Of a DNA stretch of 15,297 nt, positions 1 through 6,963 are shown in pieces. This DNA is from Chloroflexota bacterium (lineage in GTDB: Bacteria; Chloroflexota; Dehalococcoidia; JACQGW01): NCBI GenBank assembly GCA_016199325.1, contig JACQGW010000402.1, forward strand, positions 1 through 15,297, read 5' to 3'. A program made the position numbers and the translations under genes. Position 1 is the stretch's first letter. Every line of letters begins with the position of its first letter. The notes beneath the pieces were generated by a model. That model saw nothing but the letters and a program-made list of their open reading frames with translations. It had not been told where the DNA came from and searched no databases.

Positions 1-131
1 CGACGTCGCCGTCGGCGACCGCGTCATCTCCGGCTTCAACGCCGTCGCCGAAGAGCTCGCCCGGCTCGAACAGGTCCGCATCCTCGTCGGCCGAACCGCC
101 CGGCACACGCTGGAGGAGATCGCGCGGGGGG
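1..131. repeat. Direct repeat copy 1 (partner 299-429)
   Basis: Bases 1-131 repeat 299-429 at a constant offset of 298. The mismatches are at 17, 19, 21, 23 and 99 only. Both copies end in the same cgcgcgggggg stretch, after which they diverge completely. The left end of the repeat may extend beyond the window. Confidence 0.9.
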
Positions 132-202
132 CTACCCGCACCCCCCCCGCGACCGTGAGGGAGCGGTCCGTCGCGCACCCAGCAGCTCTGACAAACCAGT
201 AG
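2..202 (+). pseudogene. Partial duplicate of the PLD-helicase N-terminus
   Basis: This open frame enters from the window's left edge and stops at TAG (200-202). Its first 43 codons match codons 27-69 of the helicase gene at 222. At DNA level, 1-131 equals 299-429 with 126 of 131 bases the same. After base 131 the match ends abruptly at a run of six G, and the frame continues with 23 unrelated residues before the stop. The copy lacks the PLD catalytic motif, so it cannot encode a working nuclease. All five differences replace T or A by G or C, and all change amino acids. That pattern looks more like read errors at a contig end, or a chimeric join, than like an evolving duplicate. A genuine partial gene duplication is the alternative. 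Confidence 0.5.
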
Positions 203-221
203 CCCCGCCGGAGGTCGAATC

Positions 222-1715
222 ATGAACATCCTCCACGCGACGACGAGCCCCACCCTGCTGGAGCGGCTCAAGCAGATGCTGGGCAGCGCCCATCGCGCCG
301 ACGTCGCCGTCGGCTATCTCTTCATCTCCGGCTTCAACGCCGTCGCCGAAGAGCTCGCCCGGCTCGAACAGGTCCGCATCCTCGTCGGCCGAACCGACCG
401 GCACACGCTGGAGGAGATCGCGCGGGGGGTGCAGCAGGCCGTTGCGTTGCGAGCGCGGCTCGATACGGACGGTCTCATCCGGCGAACCGCGCGCCAGCAG
501 ATCGGCCAGCAGGCGGTGCAGGCGATCACCGAGGGCGTCGCGCGCTTGCCTCAAACGGACGAGGAGGAAACGGGCATCCGGCGGCTGTGCGACCTGGTTG
601 CGAGCGGCCAGATCGAGATTCGCACCTATCCTCGGGGCATGCTCCACGCCAAAGCGTACCTCTGCTGGTATCGGGACCACGCCGAGCCCGGGAGCGCGAT
701 CGTCGGCTCGTCCAACTTCACCCTGGCCGGCTTCACCGGCAACACCGAGCTGAACGTCCGGGTGACCGGCGACGCCGAGATGGCCGAGCTCAAGCGATGG
801 TTCGAGGATCTCTGGGCAGACTCGGTCGACGTCACTCACGACGTCGTCGTCGAGCTCCGGCGATCGTGGGCGCTGGCCAGGACGCCGCCGTATCACGTCT
901 ACCTCAAAGCCCTCTACGAGCTCTACCGTGATGAGCTGGGCGCGCCCGAGCTCGAGCCGAAGCGACGCGGGGTCCCCGACCTCGCCAATTTCCAGCTCGA
1001 CGCGGTTCGCCGAGCGCTTCGGATGGTCGACCAGCACGGCGGCTGCTACGTCGGCGACGTCGTCGGGCTTGGAAAAACGTACATTGGCGCCGAGCTCGTC
1101 CGGCAGCTCCAGTTCGGCGAGCCGCCCGGCCGCCACCCGCTGATCATCTGTCCGGCGGGCCTCAAGCCGATGTGGGAGGTTGTCAACGAGCGGTTCGGGC
1201 TCGGCGCCGAGGTCGTCTCGATGTCCGCCATCGTGTCGCCCCCGGCAGCTCGCTTCGACGAGCAGACCGGCGAGTACGTCGAGGACGGGGTCGGCGAGCC
1301 GGGGATCGACCTGACGAGGCAGTATCCCAATCGCGGCGTCGTGCTGGTCGACGAGGTCCACAATTTCCGCCATCCGAACACCCGCCGGTATGCTGCGCTC
1401 TCCAGCTATCTCTGGAATGGCGAGCACAAGGTCGTGCTCCTGAGCGCGACGCCCCAGAACCTCGGCCCGGCCGACATCTACCACCAGCTCCGGCTCTTTC
1501 TGGACGACCTGGAGCACGGGCTCGACCTGGAGCCCATCCATCTCCGCGACTACTTCCGGGCCGTCCAGCGCTGGTACGAGTACCGCATCGAGGTCGAGAA
1601 CTGGCAGCAGGACTACCAGCGCTGGCAGCTCGAAAGCCGGGCGCCCGGCGTATTGCTCCGCCGCCCGCGCCCCAGCAGCCGGCCGAACCGTACGCGACGA
1701 TCGAACAGGTACTGA
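222..1715 (+). pseudogene. PLD-nuclease/SNF2-type helicase, N-terminal part (frameshifted)
   Basis: This is the front part of a large 'phospholipase D-like domain plus SF2 helicase' protein, a family linked to DNA processing and often found in defence or mobile regions. It starts at ATG 222, behind a ggagg at 210-214. Residues 1-215 form the PLD domain with the H142-A-K144 motif and GSSN at 162-165. A Q-motif-like F257-Q258 follows, then Walker A (GDVVGLGKTY, 278-287), the DEVH box at 377-380 and motif III SAT at 408-410. The family sequence continues to about residue 476 and then turns into arginine-rich out-of-frame residues before a stop at 1713-1715. The homologous continuation lies in another frame from about 1652, implying a net loss of one base near 1650. 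With the C-terminal fragment it forms one broken gene. A sequencing error could explain the frameshift alone. Confidence 0.85.
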
Positions 1716-3082
1716 ACCCGGTCTTCATTCGGCGCCGCCGGAAGGACATCCGAGAGCTGTACGGCGACGACGTCGAGATCAACGGGCAACGGGTCCGTTT
1801 CCCGGAGCCGCTGCTCCACAACGTGTTCTACCGACTGGATAAGGTCTACGCCAAAGCCGGCAGGTTCGCGGATATCCAGCGTGCCCTGGCCCACCATCGG
1901 GGCGCTCGGTATCTCGCGGTCGATTACCTGCGGCGGGAGACCAGGCGAAAAGAGGAGTATCGGGACCTGATACGCGCCCGCAACCGGGTCGCCGCGCTCA
2001 TCCGCCATCTGCTCTTCAAGCGGTTCGAATCCAGCGTTGCGGCGTTCCGATCGACGTTGCAGGTCGTCATCCGGAGCAATCGCAACTTCCGAGCGGCTCT
2101 CGACGAAGGCCGCGTCCCCATCGGCCGGACGGCTACCACCTTCCTCTCCGGTGAGGCTTTTGACCTGCACGATTTCATCGGCCTGGACGCCCGTTTGCTC
2201 AGCGAGTCCGAGCGCCTGAACCCCGGCGCGATGTACCGGATCTACGAGCAGAAGCGCCTCCCCGATCAGGACGACGTCCTGGACGAGGTGTCCGCATTCC
2301 AACGCGGTGTCGCCCTGTTACAGAAGATCCAGCAGGAGGATCCGGAGCTCTGGAGGACTGTCGCCGACCTGCCGGACGGTATTCGTTCCGCGCTCCCGGT
2401 TCGGGCGCCTACCGGGGAGTTCCAGGCGCTGATCGACTTTCAGAGCGCGTTTCCCGGCCTGCGCGACGTGCAGTTGCCGCTCGGAGCTCCTGGAATCGAG
2501 GCCGGCGTTCGGTCTCCGCTGGATGCACCGCAGCCGGGCGAGACAGTTGCGTTGTTCAAGCATGGCGAGCGTGCCGCCGCCTACACGGTGGGGGCGGATC
2601 TGTCGCCGCGGCCCATTACGCCGGGCCAACTGATCGCCGCGATGGAGTGCGAGCCAGGTACGCCTCGCCAGGCGCTGCCGGCGGATACGAACCGGCGGGT
2701 AATGGTGGCCTATGAGGCGATGCGTCGGGAGGCGGCAACCAGACTCGGTCGAGGTCGCCGGCCGGTGTCGGATACTCGCCTGAGGCGCTACCTCTCGCGA
2801 CATCTCAGGGCTCTGCGGGAGCAGTCGGTTGAGGATCCGGACGAGCTTCAGCGCATCGGCATCTTTCAGCAGATCTTCCTCGGTCACCTGCCGACGACCA
2901 TTCTGGCAGAGCTCGAAGAAGTCCGCCGGATGGAGCTCACCGGGCCGTCCCTGGCTCGGCGCCTGGAGGCGCTTCGTGAGCGCCATCGCCTGAATCCGCC
3001 GGATGCCGAGCAGAACCAGGCTGGTCCAGCCGAGGCCGAAGTGATCCGGATCATCTGCTCTGACGCGCTTGCTGGACGTTGA
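1652..3082 (+). pseudogene. PLD/SNF2-type helicase, C-terminal part lacking helicase C domain
   Basis: This continues the gene begun at 222 in a different frame. Family landmarks appear in order: a linker ending in VLNPVFIRRRRKDI, the hallmark LLFKRFESS, then LNPGAMYRIYE, LPDGIRSAL and a natural family terminus IICSDAL before TGA at 3080-3082. In full-length relatives about 250 residues, including helicase motifs IV-VI with the QRxGRxxR arginine finger, stand between the KRFESS segment and the LNxxAMYxIYE segment. Here IGLD (about 2188) is joined directly to ARLLSESERLN, in frame, and no motif VI is present anywhere. The protein could not couple ATP hydrolysis to translocation. No credible start codon lies near the beginning of this frame, which supports a single original gene. 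The last 32 bases overlap the converging mazF remnant. Confidence 0.8.
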
Positions 3083-3179
3083 TGGCATCGCGGCTGACGA
3101 TCACGACCGGGCGTACGCCGGCCTGCTCGGGACCTATCGTCGGATCCAAGCGCGCGTCGTAGACCTCTCCCCGCCTCAT
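3051..3179 (-). pseudogene. mazF: Truncated MazF/PemK-like toxin
   Basis: This is a 42-residue frame whose start overlaps the antitoxin stop by four bases (ATGA), as is usual in toxin-antitoxin operons. It begins MRRGEVYDARLDPTIG and continues through GVRPVVIVSRDAIN, the typical opening of MazF endoribonucleases. Family members run to about 110 residues. Here the homology stops after DAIN (residue 34), and eight unrelated residues follow before TGA. The break falls where the converging helicase gene ends (about 3070-3085), so the toxin's 3' two-thirds were replaced by the helicase tail. The remaining piece lacks most of the MazF fold and should be inactive. Confidence 0.8.
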
Positions 3180-3451
3180 GGCACAGTTTCGGCCCGCCGG
3201 AACGCGTCCCAATCGGAGACGGCGAATTCAGCGGCAATCGCTCGTGCCTCCGCCTGATACGCAGGATCTTCTGCCATCGCGGCAAAGGCGGCGTCGATAG
3301 CTGCTCGCTCACGAGCAGCCAGCTCACGGCGAAGCGCTGCGGCGACTAGCTCGTTCCGGCTGCGGACCTGCCCGTCACGGACCATCCTGTCGGCCGCTTC
3401 CAGCAGGTCGGCGGGAATCGCCACTGTCGTGCGAACCATGCGACTAGCCAT
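3176..3451 (-). CDS. Ribbon-helix-helix antitoxin (CopG/ParD-like)
   Basis: This 91-residue protein has an N-terminal beta strand MVRTTVAIP followed by the helices DLLEAADRMV and SRNELVAAALRRELA, the pattern of ribbon-helix-helix DNA-binding antitoxins. The charged, Ala-rich tail from about residue 45 would be the toxin-binding part. The start at ATG 3451 is chosen because GGAGG lies five bases upstream; a longer frame to 3514 has no such support. The stop overlaps the mazF start by four bases. Because the toxin is truncated, this antitoxin is effectively an orphan. It could still act as a repressor of its own promoter or neutralise MazF toxins elsewhere. Family assignment rests on the motif pattern and the neighbouring mazF remnant. 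Confidence 0.85.
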   Translation of the reverse strand: MASRMVRTTVAIPADLLEAADRMVRDGQVRSRNELVAAALRRELAARERAAIDAAFAAMAEDPAYQAEARAIAAEFAVSDWDAFRRAETVP

Positions 3452-3479
3452 TCGGCCCTCCGTTGTGATGGCGGTTGTG

Positions 3480-3514
3480 ATGATCATTCTGACGCGAATT
3501 GTAGCATCGATCAT
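3480..3514 (-). promoter_or_regulatory. Antitoxin promoter with flanking ATGATC sites
   Basis: Read on the minus strand, an extended -10 element TGCTACAAT spans 3506-3498, about 50 bases before the antitoxin ATG. No good -35 is visible, which is normal for extended -10 promoters. The -10 is bracketed by ATGATCGAT (3514-3506) and the palindrome ATGATCAT (3487-3480). These are plausible operator half-sites for autorepression by the ribbon-helix-helix protein, but that role is inferred. Confidence 0.5.
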
Positions 3515-3580
3515 CGTCCCACGCCACGCACCAGAAGGAACCAGCCCTCACCCCGTCCTGTGGGCGCCCCTCTCCCGCTC

Positions 3581-3720
3581 GGCGGTCGGCAGTCGGCAGT
3601 CAGCGGTTGTCTCTCGACTTTCGACTGCCAACCCTCGACTCTCGACTGCCGACCCTCGACTGCCGACTGCCGACTCTCGACCGCCGACCGCCGACCGCCG
3701 ACCGCCGACCGCCGACCGCC
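3581..3720. repeat. Array of 20 heptads behind the serine hydrolase gene
   Basis: From 3581 to 3720 the sequence divides exactly into 20 seven-base units. It starts ggcggtc, ggcagtc, ggcagtc, passes through gactgcc/gactctc/gaccctc variants, and ends with six perfect gaccgcc copies (3679-3720). Early units (ggcagtc) are reverse complements of later ones (gactgcc), so the array can fold on itself. It ends two bases before the stop codon complement (3723-3725) of the hydrolase. Upstream, 3540-3580 is a C-rich stretch with nothing recognisable as a gene. Confidence 0.95.
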
Positions 3721-3722
3721 GA

Positions 3723-4784
3723 CTACAGCGCCCCGTACAGGGCGTTGAAGATGCGGTCGCGGCGGCGGGTGTCCATGCCCCAGCGGTTGGTCAGGAAGAC
3801 GGCGACGAGGTCGTTGGCCGGATCCACGACGAGTCGGGTGCCGCTCGCGCCGGCGTGGCGGAAGGCTGCGTCCGGCAGCAGCTCCCGATCGGCGTCGAAG
3901 AACCAGCCGAGCCCCACCGCGACCGCCTCCGGCTGGCCGGGCGTGAACTCGGCCCGGTCCCGGAAGTGGACGCGCGTCATCTTAGCGACGGTCGCCGGCG
4001 CCAGCAGGCGGTAGCCCCGGTACGTTCCGCCATGCAGGAAGGCCCGGCCAAAGGCGATGAGGTCGGCGGCGGTGCTGAATATGCCGCCGGCCGGCGATGC
4101 GCTCCGGATGAACAGGTCGAAATGCGCGGGCGAAGGGAACCCGACGACGGGGAGGACGCGCTGCTGCTGGTCCGGCGATGGACTGAAGGTGGTGTCGGCC
4201 ATGCCCAGCGGCTCCAGCACCTCAGCGCGAAGATAGTCGAGGTACGACCGGCCGGTCAGCCGCTGGATCAGCTCGGCCATGACCCGAAAGCTGGCGTTGC
4301 AGTAGGTAAAGCGCGTGCCGGGGGCGAAGTTCAGACCGCTCGCCGCCGCCCGTGCCGCCTGCTCGGCGTGGAGGTCGGCCGTCGTCAGCGCCGCCGCCTG
4401 GGCAAGATCGGGCAGCGGCTGGGGTTTCTCGTCCAGGCCGGAGGTGTGGGTGAGCAGGTGCCAGAGGGCGACCTGCTCTTTGCCGTTGGCGGCGAACGCC
4501 GGCCAGAAGCCGGCGACCGGCTCGTGGAGGAGGATCGTGCCGCGCTCGACCAGCCGCATCATGGCGGTGGCGACCATCGGCTTGGTGATCGAGGCGAGCA
4601 AGTAGATCGAGTCGGGCGTGACGGTGGAGGAGCCGTCGGCCGGACCGAACGCCTCGCAGCGGATCACCGCGTGGCGGTCGGCGACGGCAAAGACGGCCGA
4701 TGGGAAGTCGCCGCTCGCAACGCCCTCGCGCACGAGCGAGAAGACGGAGTCGAGCTGGTCGGCGGCGACGGGCGACGCAAGCAT
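3723..4784 (-). CDS. Beta-lactamase-fold serine hydrolase (class C / EstB type)
   Basis: This 353-residue protein carries all three active-site motifs of the beta-lactamase/penicillin-binding transpeptidase fold: S65-I-T-K68 (nucleophile and base), Y161-C-N163 and H310-A-G312. The HAG in place of KTG is typical of esterase and D-amino-acid-hydrolase relatives rather than true beta-lactamases. LLTHTSGL (110-117) is another family signature. No signal peptide is visible, so it is probably cytoplasmic and acts on an ester, lactone or amide substrate. It starts at ATG 4784 behind GGGAGG. It is the last gene of the minus-strand series, 49 bases after the UroD-like gene, so it may share that transcript. 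The substrate cannot be told from sequence. Confidence 0.9.
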   Translation of the reverse strand: MLASPVAADQLDSVFSLVREGVASGDFPSAVFAVADRHAVIRCEAFGPADGSSTVTPDSIYLLASITKPMVATAMMRLVERGTILLHEPVAGFWPAFAANGKEQVALWHLLTHTSGLDEKPQPLPDLAQAAALTTADLHAEQAARAAASGLNFAPGTRFTYCNASFRVMAELIQRLTGRSYLDYLRAEVLEPLGMADTTFSPSPDQQQRVLPVVGFPSPAHFDLFIRSASPAGGIFSTAADLIAFGRAFLHGGTYRGYRLLAPATVAKMTRVHFRDRAEFTPGQPEAVAVGLGWFFDADRELLPDAAFRHAGASGTRLVVDPANDLVAVFLTNRWGMDTRRRDRIFNALYGAL

Positions 4785-4833
4785 GGGGCCTCCCGAGATG
4801 GTGGTATCGTCCTGGACACTTGACGGCGCTCGT

Positions 4834-5982
4834 CTACGCCGTTGCCGCCGTCGCCGGCACTCGGATCGGGTAGTTCCCGTGCTCTTCGACCAGGTCGGAG
4901 ATCCGCTCGATGCGCTCGATCAGGGCATCCGGCATCGTGTTGTCAGCCACGCCCAGGATGAAGGCGTCGCCGGGGGCGATGGTCCGGAACAAGTTCAACA
5001 TGTACTCCTCGAACTCCTCCTCCGGGAACGTCGGCTCCAGGATGGTCGAGGGGACGCCGCCGAAGATGATCACGTCGGTCCCCCAGACGGCGCGCGCCTC
5101 CTCCAGGGTGCAGTTCACCAGCGGCGCCGTCGCGAAGCACTCCCCCATGTCGAAGCCGGAGTCCTTCGTCAGTTGCAGGATGAGGCGCGAGTCGTTGTCA
5201 GCGTGGAAGGTGAGCACCTTGTCGTGGGCGTGGAGGATCTTCGAGAAGTCCTGGTAGTACGGCTTGATGTACCGCTCGAACAGGTGGGGCGGCGTCATCT
5301 GCGAGTCGAAGTGTGAGCCGTGGCGGATCAGCCTGGCCGGCGACTGGGCGACGACCGGCCAGAGCCGCTCGCGCTCGACATCCTCCATCACCCGCAGCAG
5401 CCGCTCGACCCGCTCGGTCCGGTCGTACAGCTCGAAGTACGCCTGGTTGTAGCCGGCCAGGTGTCGGCAGAAGTGGTGGAACGGAACGTCGCCGGTCGGG
5501 ACGAGCGGCAGCCCCTCGTCGCCGATGGACGCGTCGTAGGCGAGAAACACCTCGTAGGTCGGGTCGTAGTAGGTGTGCTCGACGACGTACTCCCAGACGT
5601 CGTAGTCTTTCTCCGTCTGGATCGGGAAGCCGACGTCGAGCCCCTCGTCGACGTAGCCGGCGAGGCTCTCCGCGACGGCCGTCCGCAAGACCGCCGTCCC
5701 GCAGGGGGTCACGAACTCGGTCGTCTCCTCGCCGCCCTCCCGGCGGACGACGACCTCCAGCCCCTCGTGCCGTTCCTTGAAGACCTTGCCGTCGCGCGCC
5801 GGGGTCCCGACCCGGAGAGCGCGCTCTATCTCCCGCAGCGTCATGCCGCGGAACCGCTCCGGCATATTGCCCTCTTTCAGACGGGCGTTGTACCAGATCT
5901 GGAGGCGCGGCACCCACGGAATCCGATCCGGGCTCTTCTTCGCCAGGATCGCCAGCATCCGCTCGCGGTTCGTCATGGTCAT
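4834..5982 (-). CDS. Uroporphyrinogen decarboxylase-family methyltransferase
   Basis: This 382-residue member of the URO-D superfamily is the group that includes corrinoid methyltransferases such as MtaA, MtbA and CmuA. The opening MTMTNRERMLAIL and the motifs KVLTFHADNDSR (255-266) and GFDMGECF (276-283) fit the (beta/alpha)8 barrel. The adjacent corrinoid-protein gene strongly suggests methyl transfer to or from B12 rather than haem synthesis, as do the absence of other haem genes and the divergence from HemE. The H-x-C zinc motif of thiol methyltransferases reads H260-A-D262 here, and no equivalent downstream Cys is evident, so the methyl acceptor may not be coenzyme M or another thiol. 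ATG 5982 follows GAGGAGAG at good spacing. A heptad array (6003-6157) separates it from the corrinoid gene. Confidence 0.85.
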   Translation of the reverse strand: MTMTNRERMLAILAKKSPDRIPWVPRLQIWYNARLKEGNMPERFRGMTLREIERALRVGTPARDGKVFKERHEGLEVVVRREGGEETTEFVTPCGTAVLRTAVAESLAGYVDEGLDVGFPIQTEKDYDVWEYVVEHTYYDPTYEVFLAYDASIGDEGLPLVPTGDVPFHHFCRHLAGYNQAYFELYDRTERVERLLRVMEDVERERLWPVVAQSPARLIRHGSHFDSQMTPPHLFERYIKPYYQDFSKILHAHDKVLTFHADNDSRLILQLTKDSGFDMGECFATAPLVNCTLEEARAVWGTDVIIFGGVPSTILEPTFPEEEFEEYMLNLFRTIAPGDAFILGVADNTMPDALIERIERISDLVEEHGNYPIRVPATAATA

Positions 5983-6002
5983 GGTTCACTCTCCTCGAAG
6001 TT

Positions 6003-6157
6003 AGCGGTCAGCGGTCGGCGGTCGGCAGTCAGCGATCTGCGGTCAGCGATCTGCGGTCAGCGATCTGCGGTCAGCCATCGGCCGAACGAATATCCGGCCA
6101 GCCCGACACTGTCGAGCCGACCGGGGGCTGACTGCCGACCGCCGACTGCCGACCGCT
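6003..6157. repeat. Heptad array / long inverted repeat behind the corrinoid gene
   Basis: Eleven heptads run from 6003 to 6079: agcggtc twice, ggcggtc, ggcagtc, then agcgatc/tgcggtc alternating three times, then agccatc. Four more (gactgcc, gaccgcc, gactgcc, gaccgct) run from 6130 to 6157, the last touching the corrinoid gene's stop codon. The 31-base arms 6003-6033 and 6127-6157 are inverted with 29 of 31 pairs matching. The arms could form a large hairpin at the 3' end of the corrinoid transcript and in the leader of the UroD-like gene. Confidence 0.9.
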
Positions 6158-6819
6158 TACTTGCTCGCCGCCTGGGCGGGAGCGGCCAGCGAGCGGAGAA
6201 GCTCCTGGGCCACGTCGACGGCGCGCGCTGCGTTGCGGGCATAGCCGTCGGCGCCGACGTGCCGGGCGAACTGCGACGTCACCGGCGCGCCGCCGATCAG
6301 CACGACCACGTGGTCGCGCAGCCCCGCCTGCCGCAGCGCCTCGATGGTCGCAGGGATGCTCATCATGGTCGTCGACAGGAGCGCCGAGAGGCCGACGACT
6401 TCGGCGCCGGTCTCGGCGACGGCGCGGACGAACTGCTCGGGCGGCACGTTGGACCCGAGGTCGGTCACCTCGAAGCCGGCGCCCTCCAGCATCATCCCCA
6501 CCAGGTTCTTGCCGATGTCGTGCAGGTCCCCCCGAACAGTCCCGATGACCGCGCGCGGGCCGCCCTGTACCTCACTCGTGACCAGCAACGGCTTGATCAG
6601 CGCCAGCGCCGTCTTCATGGCACGGGCAGAGAGCAGCATCTCGGGGACGAAGCACTGCTCGCGCTTGAACCGCTCGCCAACCTCGTGCATCGCCGGCACG
6701 AGCGCCACGCCGATGATCTCCATGGGCGGCAGGTTCGCCCCCAGCGCCGCGCGCGTCAGCGCCTCCGCTTTCTTGGCGTCGCCGTCGATAACGGCCATCT
6801 GTAGGTCGCTCAGATTCAC
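6157..6819 (-). CDS. Corrinoid (B12-binding) methyl-transfer protein
   Basis: This 220-residue protein resembles MtbC/MtmC/MtgC-type corrinoid proteins and the cobalamin module of methionine synthase. Residues 1-85 form the helical cap domain (PAMHEVGERF, then FVPEMLLSARAM). From about 88 the B12-binding Rossmann-like domain follows with D98-L-H100-D-I-G103, where His100 is the lower cobalt ligand, then SALLSTTM and GGAPVT, which line the nucleotide tail. It would shuttle a methyl group between a substrate methyltransferase and an acceptor, with the UroD-like neighbour as natural partner. GTG 6819 is preferred over TTG 6822 because GGAGG (6830-6826) lies six bases upstream of the GTG but only three from the TTG. 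No activator of the RamA type is visible nearby. Confidence 0.92.
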   Translation of the reverse strand: MNLSDLQMAVIDGDAKKAEALTRAALGANLPPMEIIGVALVPAMHEVGERFKREQCFVPEMLLSARAMKTALALIKPLLVTSEVQGGPRAVIGTVRGDLHDIGKNLVGMMLEGAGFEVTDLGSNVPPEQFVRAVAETGAEVVGLSALLSTTMMSIPATIEALRQAGLRDHVVVLIGGAPVTSQFARHVGADGYARNAARAVDVAQELLRSLAAPAQAASK

Positions 6820-6832
6820 CAATCACCTCCAT

Positions 6833-6865
6833 CAGAAATCGGGCAGAAATCGGGCAGAAATCGGG
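6833..6865. repeat. Three tandem copies of an 11-base unit
   Basis: The unit cagaaatcggg occurs three times without interruption (6833-6843, 6844-6854, 6855-6865). It lies just upstream of the ribosome-binding site of the corrinoid gene, inside its probable leader. It abuts the GTTTCTG/GTTTGTG hairpin that follows. Confidence 0.95.
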
Positions 6866-6959
6866 TTTCTGGTTTGTGGTTTCTGGTTTGTGGTTGTCTC
6901 CTTCCGAACTAGAAACCAGAAACGACAAACCAGAAACCCGAGGCGACAGACCAGAAACC
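6863..6959. repeat. GTTTCTG-type heptad hairpin behind the oxidoreductase gene
   Basis: Left arm 6863-6891 and right arm 6911-6939 are inverted with 27 of 29 positions pairing and a 19-base loop. Both arms are built of heptads (gtttctg/gtttgtg; agaaacc/acaaacc), and heptads continue to 6959, four bases before the stop codon complement of the oxidoreductase. A long stem here could end the oxidoreductase transcript. It has no U-run, so it is not a classical intrinsic terminator. Confidence 0.9.
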
Positions 6960-6963
6960 CGAT

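Noticed and set aside
132..1541. Long 469-residue open frame on the minus strand
   Set aside because: It is antisense to the PLD-helicase gene, whose PLD and helicase motifs are unmistakable. The frame has no family features and arises from high GC content.
1640..1690. Programmed -1 ribosomal frameshift in the helicase
   Set aside because: There is no X-XXY-YYZ slippery site of A/T type and no evident stimulatory structure. With the lost helicase C domain, decay or sequence error is more likely.
222..3451. Intact defence island (PLD helicase plus toxin-antitoxin)
   Set aside because: Both the helicase and the toxin are broken, and no partner genes such as DISARM methyltransferase or other defence components are present.
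3429..4823. 464-residue plus-strand open frame
   Set aside because: It runs through the heptad array and antisense to the serine hydrolase, giving low-complexity Arg/Gly/Asp-rich sequence without motifs.
4834..5982. True haem-pathway HemE
   Set aside because: The sequence is divergent, no haem genes are nearby, and the adjacent corrinoid gene favours a methyltransferase role.
5320..6804. 494-residue plus-strand open frame
   Set aside because: It is antisense to the UroD-like and corrinoid genes and crosses a repeat array, so it is a GC-driven shadow frame.
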